A DNA stretch of 6,695 nt from Rhodospirillaceae bacterium (GTDB lineage: Bacteria > Pseudomonadota > Alphaproteobacteria > Rhodospirillales > Magnetovibrionaceae): positions 1 to 6,695 of the forward strand of contig JAOUJU010000094.1 in NCBI GenBank assembly GCA_029883045.1. The letters run 5' to 3'. Positions 1 to 6,300 of this stretch are shown here, piece after piece. Below the pieces are notes generated by a model. It saw only the letters and a list, made by a program, of their open reading frames with translations, ran no database searches and was not told the origin of the DNA. The translations under genes were made by a program, and so were the position numbers. Each line of letters begins with the position of its first letter. Position 1 is the stretch's first letter.

Positions 1-767
1 TGCCAGCGGGCGTAACCCGGGATTTGCCAGCCGGTGGATACGTTATGATAGAAGCTCCGGCATTTGCGCTGAAATTTTCGGATATTGAGATCAAACCCGA
101 ACACGAAGCCACGTGGAAACGGTTGGGTTTGCGTGACCTAAAAATTGAAAGTAGGGAAAAACTGGCGCGCGCATATTCGCTGGCTAACCGCCCGTCCGAA
201 ACGGATAAGCTGGTGCTCAACATTCGCCTGGCCTTGGCGCCCGGAACAAACCCCGATGCCAATCCCGGCGTGGTTTCATCTTATCTGTTTGGGCTTAAGC
301 CGGGTGATAACGTAACCGTATCTGGTCCGTTTGGTAATTTCTTTATAAACGAAACAGACAACGAAATGATTTTCATCGGTGGCGGTGTTGGTATGGCACC
401 GTTATGCGCGCACGCGCACGACCAGCTTGAACGGGTAAAAACAAAACGTATTATCAGCTATTGGTATGGCGCACGCTCATTAACCGATCTTTACTACGCC
501 AATAAAATGGAACGGCTGGTAAAAAATCATGAAAATTTTTCATGGCATGTGGCCCTTTCCGAGCCTGCTAAACAAGATGGCTGGGATGGCGACGTTGGAT
601 TTATTCATGAAATAATTTTTAATAAATATCTGAAAACCCATCCAAACCCACAAAATTGTGAATATTATTTGTGCGGCCCACCGTTGATGATAAAGGCGGT
701 GCAGGCAATGCTGGGTAAGCTTGGCGTTCCCAAAGAAAATATTTTTTACGATGATTTTGGTGTTTAA
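1..767 (+). CDS. nqrF: Na+-translocating NADH:quinone reductase subunit F (5' partial)
   Basis: NqrF is the peripheral NADH dehydrogenase subunit of Na+-NQR. It oxidises NADH through FAD and passes electrons via a [2Fe-2S] centre to the membrane subunits that pump Na+. The frame (codons from base 3) is open to the left edge, so the gene starts outside the window. About 255 residues remain of the usual ~405, and the N-terminal membrane helix and [2Fe-2S] domain are missing. Visible are the FAD-binding RAYS motif (168-179), the nucleotide-binding GGGVGMAP loop (378-401), SYWYGARS, the CGPP motif (672-683) and the C-terminal DDFG typical of NqrF. These, in this order and spacing, separate it from other ferredoxin reductases. 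A TTG at base 24 is not the real start, since the homologous sequence continues upstream of it. The stop lies 15 bases before apbE, as expected for the last structural gene of an nqr operon. Confidence 0.96.
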   Translation, partial: PAGVTRDLPAGGYVMIEAPAFALKFSDIEIKPEHEATWKRLGLRDLKIESREKLARAYSLANRPSETDKLVLNIRLALAPGTNPDANPGVVSSYLFGLKPGDNVTVSGPFGNFFINETDNEMIFIGGGVGMAPLCAHAHDQLERVKTKRIISYWYGARSLTDLYYANKMERLVKNHENFSWHVALSEPAKQDGWDGDVGFIHEIIFNKYLKTHPNPQNCEYYLCGPPLMIKAVQAMLGKLGVPKENIFYDDFGV

Positions 768-782
768 ATAGGAATATTTTGC

Positions 783-1775
783 ATGAACATAACTAGGCGC
801 AAACTGTTAAAACTTTCGACTATCGGGGTTATTGCCGCCGGATGGCCTGCCATTGTTCGCGCAAATACAAATGAAACAATCGCATTTAGCGGGCCTGCGT
901 TCGGTTCGGCTTGGCGGTTGGTGGTGGCTGGTGGCACTGATGGTGCCCTTGCCCAAAGCATAATTAAAAATATTGTTAGCCGGATTGATTTTCTGATGTC
1001 GCCGTTTAGGGATGATTCCGAAATTTCTCGTTTCAATTCTTTGGATGCCGCGCCTGCCCCTGACGGGGTTAAATTATCAAAAGAAACAATATCGGTTGTT
1101 CACACCGCCCTTGAATTATCGCGCCATAGCGATGGTGCGTTTGACCCGACGGTTGCCCCCATGGGGAGGCGTTTTGGTTTTGGTGCAAACAACATAAGCC
1201 CTACCCGGCCAGCCGGACATTATGCGGACCTTAATATTAACGGCCATGAAATTAAAACTACTCGCCCAGAACTTAGCCTTGATCTTTGCGGTATCGCCAA
1301 GGGTTATGCATTGGATGCAATTGCTAATGAGCTTGCGGGGCTTGATTTTTTGCTTGAACTTGGCGGTGAAATTGCCGCCCGCGGCCGCCACCCCAGTGGG
1401 CGTGAATGGTTGATGGGCATAGACAACCCACAAGCCGGCAATATTAGGCGCATTATTAAATGGGACGGCCGGGCGCTGGCCACATCAGGCAATGGGGTGG
1501 AAGGGTATAATTTTGCCGGGCACCGGTATGGCCATGTGATTAACCCTAAAACCGCAACACCGGTTGCAGGCAATGTTGTGCAGGTTAGCGTGCTAGCGCC
1601 AAATGCAATGCTGGCAGATGGCCTAGCCACGGCAGCATTGGTAATGGGGCCGGATAGGGCAACAGAAATGTTAAAACAATTTGATGCCAGCGCACTGTTT
1701 TTAGTGCGAGATGATGGCGGCACCACCCTGCACGAGGTTGAGGTTTTAGATTTTAGCAAAGGGTCCGGCATATGA
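783..1775 (+). CDS. apbE: FAD:protein FMN transferase (ApbE), Tat-type signal peptide
   Basis: ApbE cleaves FAD and attaches FMN covalently to a threonine of target proteins. Beside nqr genes the targets are NqrB and NqrC, at the periplasmic face. The protein has 330 residues, normal for the family. Visible motifs are GAFDPTVAP (118-126), DLCGIAKGYALD (167-178), LELGGEI (191-197), ATSG (233-236), HVINPKT (251-257) and ADGLATA (278-284). D279 and T283 of the last motif correspond to the Mg2+-binding positions of the family. The N-terminus reads TRRKLLKLS followed by a hydrophobic stretch and a possible VRA cleavage site near residue 27. This is a twin-arginine-like signal, and there is no lipobox cysteine, although many ApbE proteins are lipoproteins. 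AGGA at 770-773 is a good ribosome site for the ATG at 783. The stop overlaps nqrM by ATGA. Confidence 0.95.
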   Translation: MNITRRKLLKLSTIGVIAAGWPAIVRANTNETIAFSGPAFGSAWRLVVAGGTDGALAQSIIKNIVSRIDFLMSPFRDDSEISRFNSLDAAPAPDGVKLSKETISVVHTALELSRHSDGAFDPTVAPMGRRFGFGANNISPTRPAGHYADLNINGHEIKTTRPELSLDLCGIAKGYALDAIANELAGLDFLLELGGEIAARGRHPSGREWLMGIDNPQAGNIRRIIKWDGRALATSGNGVEGYNFAGHRYGHVINPKTATPVAGNVVQVSVLAPNAMLADGLATAALVMGPDRATEMLKQFDASALFLVRDDGGTTLHEVEVLDFSKGSGI

Positions 1776-1948
1776 ACGTTTTTTTATTTTCATTGATTAT
1801 TTTTATACTGGTCATGCTTGGCATTGCCGTGGGCGTTTTAAAAGGGCGCACACCGCTTAAGGGTTCGTGCGGCGGCAATGCGGTGGTTAAAAATTGCCCG
1901 ACCTGCACTAATGATAGTTTTATTAAAACCGAAGGGGACAAATCATGA
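1772..1948 (+). CDS. nqrM: Na+-NQR maturation factor NqrM (DUF539)
   Basis: A 58-residue protein with one transmembrane helix (about residues 3-23), a short basic loop, the motif GSCGG (31-35) and a small cytosol-side tail with C42-P-T-C45. NqrM is needed to assemble active Na+-NQR, probably by delivering iron to the metal centre between NqrD and NqrE. The position directly after nqrF-apbE, the size, the single helix and SCGG at Cys33 together identify it. Known members carry four conserved cysteines, Cys33 being the essential one in Vibrio harveyi. Only three (33, 42, 45) are seen here. AAAGGG at 1758-1763 serves as ribosome site. The start overlaps the apbE stop and the stop overlaps the next start, both by ATGA, so translation of the three genes is probably coupled. 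Confidence 0.88.
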   Translation: MNVFLFSLIIFILVMLGIAVGVLKGRTPLKGSCGGNAVVKNCPTCTNDSFIKTEGDKS

Positions 1949-2346
1949 CACACACCATCGGCGATATAATGGCCACCGAATTATTAACCTTCACCCCTGA
2001 AACCAGCATCCACAAGGCAATTCATCTGTTGTTGGAAAAGCGCTTTTCCGGCGCCCCGGTACTTGATACGGATGGCAATCTTGTCGGCGTGCTTTCAAAA
2101 AAGGATTGTCTTAAAATTGTGTTCAGCACTGGCTATCATAACGACCATGGCGGACAGGTGGCCGAATATATGAGCACAAACATAGAAACACTTGATGCCA
2201 ATACCGATTTGATTGAGGCAGCTGAATATTTTATCAAAAGTCATTTTCGCCGATTTCCGGTAGTGCAAGAAGGCAAATTGGTTGGACAAATAAGCCGTCA
2301 TGACATCCTTGGGGCGCTAATTGAAGAATCTACCACAGCGAAATAA
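1945..2346 (+). CDS. Two-CBS-domain protein, possible Na+-NQR-linked nucleotide sensor
   Basis: This 133-residue protein consists almost only of two CBS domains (about 4-57 and 73-125), the Bateman-module layout that binds adenosine nucleotides. Each repeat ends with the expected hydrophobic strand and ligand motif: GAPVL then S51-K-K-D54, and RRFPVV then S117-R-H-D120. The Ser and Asp of such S-x-x-D motifs contact ribose and phosphates in characterised CBS proteins. There is no enzyme, channel or DNA-binding domain attached, so it would act by binding a partner. It starts inside the nqrM stop (ATGA) with GAAGGGGA at 1931-1938 as ribosome site, and is the last gene before the terminator. That context suggests it adjusts Na+-NQR activity or assembly to the adenylate or NAD state. 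The function is inferred from context only; the domain call is firm. Confidence 0.88.
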   Translation: MTHTIGDIMATELLTFTPETSIHKAIHLLLEKRFSGAPVLDTDGNLVGVLSKKDCLKIVFSTGYHNDHGGQVAEYMSTNIETLDANTDLIEAAEYFIKSHFRRFPVVQEGKLVGQISRHDILGALIEESTTAK

Positions 2347-2348
2347 AA

Positions 2349-2378
2349 AAACCCGTAACCATTTGAGGTTACGGGTTT
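2349..2378. terminator. Bidirectional intrinsic terminator between nqr operon and tRNA-Met remnant
   Basis: The arms AAACCCGTAACC (2349-2360) and GGTTACGGGTTT (2367-2378) pair over 12 bp around the 6-base loop ATTTGA. It begins 2 bases after the CBS gene stop, so it ends the plus-strand nqr transcript, where the following T run is interrupted (TTTAATTT). Read on the minus strand, the stem runs directly into seven T and then ATTT (complement of 2341-2351), the better terminator. In that direction it lies 4 bases beyond the CCA end of the tRNA-Met remnant and probably was that gene's terminator. It could now also stop read-through from iorB. Confidence 0.9.
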
Positions 2379-2382
2379 AATT

Positions 2383-2427
2383 TGGTTGCGGGGGTTGGAT
2401 TTGAACCAACGACCTTCAGGTTATGAG
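2383..2427 (-). other. 3' half of tRNA-Met (CAU): probable attachment-site remnant
   Basis: On the minus strand these 45 bases read as tRNA parts in the right lengths: anticodon loop CTCATAA with anticodon CAU, 3' side of the anticodon stem CCTGA, variable loop AGGTC, T stem GTTGG, T loop TTCAAAT, matching stem CCAAC, acceptor 3' strand CCCCGCA, discriminator A and encoded CCA. The T stem pairs perfectly. Beyond the first loop base the match stops abruptly: the sequence at 2428 and above does not pair with the anticodon stem and gives no D arm or acceptor 5' strand. A complementary TGCGGGG acceptor strand was not found on the minus strand in the window. This is not a working tRNA gene. It is best read as the duplicated 3' end left by a tyrosine-recombinase element that integrated at the anticodon loop. 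Confidence 0.85.
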
Positions 2428-2642
2428 TGTGCTGGGGCTTGCTAGAGATTGCGTGGGATTGCTTAAACATCCACCCAATACGTAGAGCTATCAATTACTT
2501 TATATGGTAATTATGCCGTTTCAAGGGGTTTCGCGTAAGTGGGGCAGCATTTTTTACAGTATAACTCTAGCAGCATTTTTTACAGTATAACTCTATAAGT
2601 TAAATACCATTTATTTATGTCAGCTCTCGCTTTTTATGTTAG
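2428..2642. other. Non-coding junction between tRNA remnant and iorB
   Basis: No convincing gene is seen here. Next to the tRNA remnant TTGC occurs three times at exactly 10-base spacing (2439, 2449, 2459) in a G-rich context, which could be a recombinase-binding array. A weak hairpin follows, AATTAC (2493-2498) with GTAATT (2507-2512). Next come a perfect 26-bp tandem duplication (2544-2595) and an AT-rich stretch with an imperfect copy of the iorB end (2617-2633). There is no strong terminator for iorB in this stretch; only a 5-bp AT stem at 2588-2602 is present, so the hairpin at 2349-2378 may serve iorB as well. Confidence 0.6.
2544..2595. repeat. Perfect 26-bp tandem duplication (2 copies)
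   Basis: Bases 2544-2569 and 2570-2595 are identical and directly adjacent. Each unit starts GCAGCATTTTTTACAG and ends with ATAACTCTA. The first 13 bases of the unit occur a third time at 2680-2692, inside the 3' end of iorB, where they encode part of KNAAL on the minus strand; with copy 1 the match extends one base further left (14 bases). The unit contains a run of six T but no hairpin that would make it a terminator. It may be a slippage duplication of DNA copied from the iorB end, or paired protein-binding sites near the attachment site. Confidence 0.9.
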
Positions 2643-2652
2643 CTATCGCTTT
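2617..2652. repeat. Imperfect 17-bp direct repeat across the iorB stop
   Basis: ATGTCAGCTCTCGCTTT (2617-2633) and ATGTTAGCTATCGCTTT (2636-2652) agree at 15 of 17 bases with a 19-base period. The second copy covers the last codons and the TAG stop of iorB (complement of 2643-2645). Together with the 13-14-base echo of iorB in the tandem repeat, this suggests that the DNA just past iorB was built from local duplications of the gene's end. Confidence 0.7.
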
Positions 2653-4082
2653 AAAGCTATACCCTTTTCTTGGGCCAAGGCAGCATTTTTTAATTTTACC
2701 AATTCAGCCACATCGTTAAGAGAAGAGCCAACACCAAGAACCGTATTAAAATTTTCCACCGATTGGCAGTGCGTCGGGCCGTACCCTTTTATCAATCGCG
2801 CACTACTGGCAAGTTCGACCGCCATATTGTAATTTTCTTGAGCAGTTGATTTAACCACTTTTAGCCATTCATCAATTCTATCTTGCTCTTGATTAAACCT
2901 AGTCGAAAATGGTCGCATAAATTTAAGCGATGCCAGCAAGCGCAGGACAACAAAACCCGATATGGTATGAACGCTTAATTTCAATGGAATGCCATGTTTT
3001 GCCAGCGAGGTATTTTTAACCAAAACCAAAAATGGTTTGGCCAACCAATCTGGAAAAATTCCGGCAATTTCTTCGGCTCGGGGTTTTAGGAAATCTTGCA
3101 AGTAAATTAATTGGTTATCCTTGATGCCAACCATGGATTTCACTCTTTGCAACCGTGATTTTCTGGTTTTAATATCGGCAACCCGAACAATATCATCAAA
3201 GCACATAAGACGAATTAACCAGCGGGCGACTTCATGGGTTAGCTTGTAATCAGCACCATCTATACCCATTGATTTTTCAAGATTTAATATTTCTTCAACC
3301 CGTGCAACATAGAGGTTCGCGTATTTTATATTCTGATATGCACTTGTTCGTTTGTGCCCTTCGGCGATTATATCGCGCACCGCTTCTGGATAATTGTTTT
3401 CAACATTAATTTGTGAGTTTTGATTTTGTATTTCCGGTTTATCGGTTGTATTTCCTGAATCAGATTCATCGGCCATACGACGGCCAACACAAAAACCGCT
3501 AATATTGCTATCGGCCGCAACGCCAGCTGCTAAAACCTCTTTATATGTTTCTTTGGGGAAATTTAAAACGTCTGATGCTGCGGTGGCGCCAAGCAATACG
3601 GAATTTATAATACTTCCAGCAGTTTTTGCCACATCGGCCATATCAAAGCCAATATAGTTTTTGGCAAATTCTTTTACCGATTTTTCAACTGCTTCATGGT
3701 CAATCCTGCCATCGCCGGGAGCTGACTTTTCTGCAATTGCGTATGTGCGATGGGTTGATGTAATTACGGTGGTTTTGTTTTTGGTTATGAACCCGCGTTG
3801 CAAACAACGCCCGGCTTCTACTATTTCTGTGCTTAAAACCAAATCAATGTCGCCAGGGCTGGGTATTAGGGTTGAAACCGGCCTTTTGATATTTCCATTG
3901 CTATCTGGCCTATGAATTTCAAGATAATAAACGGTTGCCCCGGTGCGTTGGGCCGCACCGGGCACATAGGTGTAATGCACACTACAACCATGCGCCTCAC
4001 CAACTGCGGTCAACCACTTACAAAGAACCCCGCCGCCTTCGCCGCCCATAGCGGCAATAATTATTTTAGTTGTTTTAAACAT
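2643..4082 (-). CDS. iorB: Indolepyruvate oxidoreductase subunit beta, long form with DUF6537-like C-terminus
   Basis: This 479-residue protein is the partner subunit of the enzyme encoded by the upstream iorA. The complex turns aryl-pyruvates plus CoA into aryl-acetyl-CoA, CO2 and reduced ferredoxin in the cytosol. Residues about 7-200 form the pyruvate:ferredoxin oxidoreductase gamma-type domain: a glycine-rich loop GGEGGGVL (13-20), YVPGAAQRTGATVYYLEI (39-56) and DIDLVLSTEIVEAGR (78-92). Residues about 232-475 match the DUF6537-like region of long proteobacterial IorB proteins, including KGYGPTH (432-438) near the end. The two are joined by an odd N/Q/D/S-rich linker (205-230). Many archaeal IorB proteins are only about 200 residues, so this is the long type. 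The gene lies 16 bases after iorA, with a weak GGGA ribosome site before the ATG. The substrate is not proven by sequence; phenylpyruvate is as likely as indolepyruvate. Confidence 0.88.
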   Translation of the reverse strand: MFKTTKIIIAAMGGEGGGVLCKWLTAVGEAHGCSVHYTYVPGAAQRTGATVYYLEIHRPDSNGNIKRPVSTLIPSPGDIDLVLSTEIVEAGRCLQRGFITKNKTTVITSTHRTYAIAEKSAPGDGRIDHEAVEKSVKEFAKNYIGFDMADVAKTAGSIINSVLLGATAASDVLNFPKETYKEVLAAGVAADSNISGFCVGRRMADESDSGNTTDKPEIQNQNSQINVENNYPEAVRDIIAEGHKRTSAYQNIKYANLYVARVEEILNLEKSMGIDGADYKLTHEVARWLIRLMCFDDIVRVADIKTRKSRLQRVKSMVGIKDNQLIYLQDFLKPRAEEIAGIFPDWLAKPFLVLVKNTSLAKHGIPLKLSVHTISGFVVLRLLASLKFMRPFSTRFNQEQDRIDEWLKVVKSTAQENYNMAVELASSARLIKGYGPTHCQSVENFNTVLGVGSSLNDVAELVKLKNAALAQEKGIALKR

Positions 4083-4098
4083 ATTTATTCCCGTTGAG

Positions 4099-6231
4099 TT
4101 AGCGTGGCTGGACCAAGTTTATGATGGCCGATCTGGTTTTGTGTAAGGCGCGTTCAAATATTGAAGGATTTGAAATTATTTCTGCCCTAAAGAATGACGG
4201 GCACAGCCCGGCCGTATGCGAAACCGTTCCGCAATTGCCGCACCCAACACAGGTGTTATCGATTGTTGAAATGGGGTCATCAAACAATGGATCGGGGTTA
4301 TCGCCAATTGAAAGTGATGGGCACCCAGAAAGGCGGATGCATTCATGATCGCCCGTGCAAATATCTTCATCAATACCGAAGCGAACGCGGCTTGCCCTTT
4401 GTCCCGTAGAAAGCTTTTCACGGGTAATGCGTTTTTCCACCCGCTGTTTTGTCAACATGCATTCACCTTCGGCAATGATGATGCGAAGACCGCGATATTC
4501 ACCGTTTATGGCTTCACGTAAAGTGTCTTTCATTTTTCCAATATCGTAAGAATCTACGGTTCGTACCCATTTGGCCCCAACGCCTTTTACCGCTTGCTCG
4601 ATAGACATAACCGGGCTGGCGCGACCGTTGGTTTTGCGGGTTGATGGAATTGTTTGGTGCCCGGTAGCGGCCGAATAACCGTTATCGACTATCACCACGA
4701 CAGTATCTTCGTTATTGAACACCGCATTTGCCACACCGGTAATTAGGCCGTTGTGCCAAAAGCCGCCATCACCCATTACCGATATCAGGTTCTTGGAAAA
4801 GTTTGGTGCCAACCCGGCAGATGAAGCAAGGCTAAGGCCGTAACCCATGGTGTGTTGGCCAATATTAAACGGTGGAAGCGATGAAAAGATGTTGCAACCA
4901 ATATCGCCGCATACATGAAATTCACCCAGTTCTTCCTGTAACATTTTAATGGCTGAATAAAGCGGGCGTTCCGGGCAACCAGTACAAAATCCCGGCGGAC
5001 GACCAGGAATTGTAACGGTCAATGCAGATTGCGAATTTTGCACCTCTGATAAATATTTTTGCGCTTTTTCATCAACTCTTTTTACATCAATGCCTTTGGG
5101 GATTATGGCATTTAGAAAATCTTGAATTCCCTTTACCAATATCGGGGCAATGTATTCGCCTGATTTTGGTAAGAAATCCTTGCCATGCACGCGTGTTGCA
5201 ATATTGGTTTCATGTAATGTTGCTTTTATTTGTTCTTCTATGTAATTGGGAAAACCTTCTTCTAAAACCAGCACGGCGGTTTTATCACGACAGAAATCCT
5301 TTACCTGTTCATCAACCAAAGGATAAGTAACATTTAATACATAATTCGGAATTTTGCTTTCACCGTAAACATCAGAAAGGCCAAGCAATTCCAAGGCTCG
5401 ATTAACGTTATTGTACAAGCCACCTGGAACTATTATTCCAATATCGCTGCTGGCATCATCGGCACCAATGAATTCATTAAAATTGTTTTCCAAAATAAAC
5501 TTAGTTGCCGCTGGCCAGCGCTGTTCTTCTTTTTGTTTTTCTTGTGTATAGGTTGATGGAGGCAACACCACTTTGGAATAATCAAAAATGGGTTTTTCTA
5601 TTTTGTTATGGATGTTGTAGCCACCTAATTTATTATCTTTTGCGCTAAAGCTTCCATAAACATGGCATGCCCTGATGCGAAGCATAAAAAATACAGGTGT
5701 GCTGCTGGTTTCAGATAAATCAAACGCTTTTTCAACGCTATCGACTATGGATTGCAAATCAGGTCTTGGGTCAACCATCCACATTTGTGATTTCATGGCA
5801 AATGCGTGCGAGCGCTCCTGCATAATGGATGCACCTTCGCCGTAATCTTCACCCAAAATAACCAAGCAACCGCCAACAACCCCGGATGATGCAACATTGG
5901 AAAGCGCATCAGAGGCAACGTTGGTGCCGACTACAGATTTCCACGTAACGGCACCACGCAACGGGTAATGAATAGATGCCGCCAACATGGCTGCGGCACC
6001 TGCTTCGCTTGCTGAATTTTCAAAATACACACCCAGTTCGCCACGTATTTCTGCCGCATCGTTTAAGACGTCCAGCAAATGTGACATCGGCGCACCCTGA
6101 TAGCCGCCGACATAGGAAACGCCGCTTTGTAATAATGCCTTGGTTACCGCCAAAACCCCTTCGCCATGAAAGGTTTCGCCATTTCCCATACGCATTTTTT
6201 CTATTTCAGTTTTGAACGAGCGTTCCGCCAT
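4099..6231 (-). CDS. iorA: Indolepyruvate:ferredoxin oxidoreductase subunit alpha (TPP-dependent)
   Basis: The 710-residue catalytic subunit binds thiamine pyrophosphate and decarboxylates indolepyruvate or similar aryl-pyruvates, passing electrons to ferredoxin. Domain order is as in the family. The N-terminal pyrimidine-binding domain has GYQGAP (43-48) and ENSASEAGAA (71-80). A middle domain follows (about 260-375). The TPP-binding domain starts at CTGCPERP (416-423) and CGDIGCN (441-447), with the Mg/TPP motif from GDGG (487-490) to NGYSAATGHQ (517-526). A C-terminal ferredoxin domain completes it. The ferredoxin domain has cysteines 625, 631, 637 and 661, 664, 667, 677, seven rather than the eight of a textbook 2[4Fe-4S] domain. 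The ATG at 6231 is preceded by AGGTAGG, 11 bases upstream. The first gene of the iorAB pair, it lies 85 bases downstream of a marR gene that may control it. Confidence 0.93.
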   Translation of the reverse strand: MAERSFKTEIEKMRMGNGETFHGEGVLAVTKALLQSGVSYVGGYQGAPMSHLLDVLNDAAEIRGELGVYFENSASEAGAAAMLAASIHYPLRGAVTWKSVVGTNVASDALSNVASSGVVGGCLVILGEDYGEGASIMQERSHAFAMKSQMWMVDPRPDLQSIVDSVEKAFDLSETSSTPVFFMLRIRACHVYGSFSAKDNKLGGYNIHNKIEKPIFDYSKVVLPPSTYTQEKQKEEQRWPAATKFILENNFNEFIGADDASSDIGIIVPGGLYNNVNRALELLGLSDVYGESKIPNYVLNVTYPLVDEQVKDFCRDKTAVLVLEEGFPNYIEEQIKATLHETNIATRVHGKDFLPKSGEYIAPILVKGIQDFLNAIIPKGIDVKRVDEKAQKYLSEVQNSQSALTVTIPGRPPGFCTGCPERPLYSAIKMLQEELGEFHVCGDIGCNIFSSLPPFNIGQHTMGYGLSLASSAGLAPNFSKNLISVMGDGGFWHNGLITGVANAVFNNEDTVVVIVDNGYSAATGHQTIPSTRKTNGRASPVMSIEQAVKGVGAKWVRTVDSYDIGKMKDTLREAINGEYRGLRIIIAEGECMLTKQRVEKRITREKLSTGQRASRVRFGIDEDICTGDHECIRLSGCPSLSIGDNPDPLFDDPISTIDNTCVGCGNCGTVSHTAGLCPSFFRAEIISNPSIFERALHKTRSAIINLVQPR

Positions 6232-6254
6232 GTGTTTTATTGCCTACCTGTATT

Positions 6255-6300
6255 TATATGTATTTTCATATATATAGTTATATTTACCCCGCCCCACCAA
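6255..6300 (-). promoter_or_regulatory. Candidate iorAB promoter with MarR-type operator
   Basis: Between marR and iorA the minus strand offers TTGGTG (complement of 6295-6300), an 18-base spacer and TATATA (6271-6276), a fair sigma-70-like pair. Overlapping the downstream end of that -10 box is an inverted repeat, TATATG (6255-6260) and CATATA (6267-6272) around 6 bases. MarR proteins usually bind AT-rich palindromes of about this size, and a site here would block transcription of iorA. The region is so AT-rich that a 6-bp inverted repeat may be chance. marR and iorA are on the same strand, so read-through from marR is also possible. Confidence 0.35.

Noticed and set aside
24..26. TTG as the start of a complete 247-residue reductase
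   Set aside because: The frame is open upstream to base 1 and residues before the TTG continue the NqrF homology; the gene is simply cut by the window edge.
2544..2595. CRISPR array
   Set aside because: Only two directly adjacent copies with no spacers and no cas genes.
2428..2720. Group I intron interrupting the tRNA-Met anticodon loop
   Set aside because: Such introns do occur in anticodon loops, but no 5' exon (D arm, TGCGGGG-like acceptor strand) is found on the minus strand within several hundred bases, and iorB coding begins within 215 bases.
2617..2832. Plus-strand reading frame of 71 codons overlapping the iorB end
   Set aside because: Antisense to a well-supported coding region, with no recognisable protein features and a poor ribosome site.
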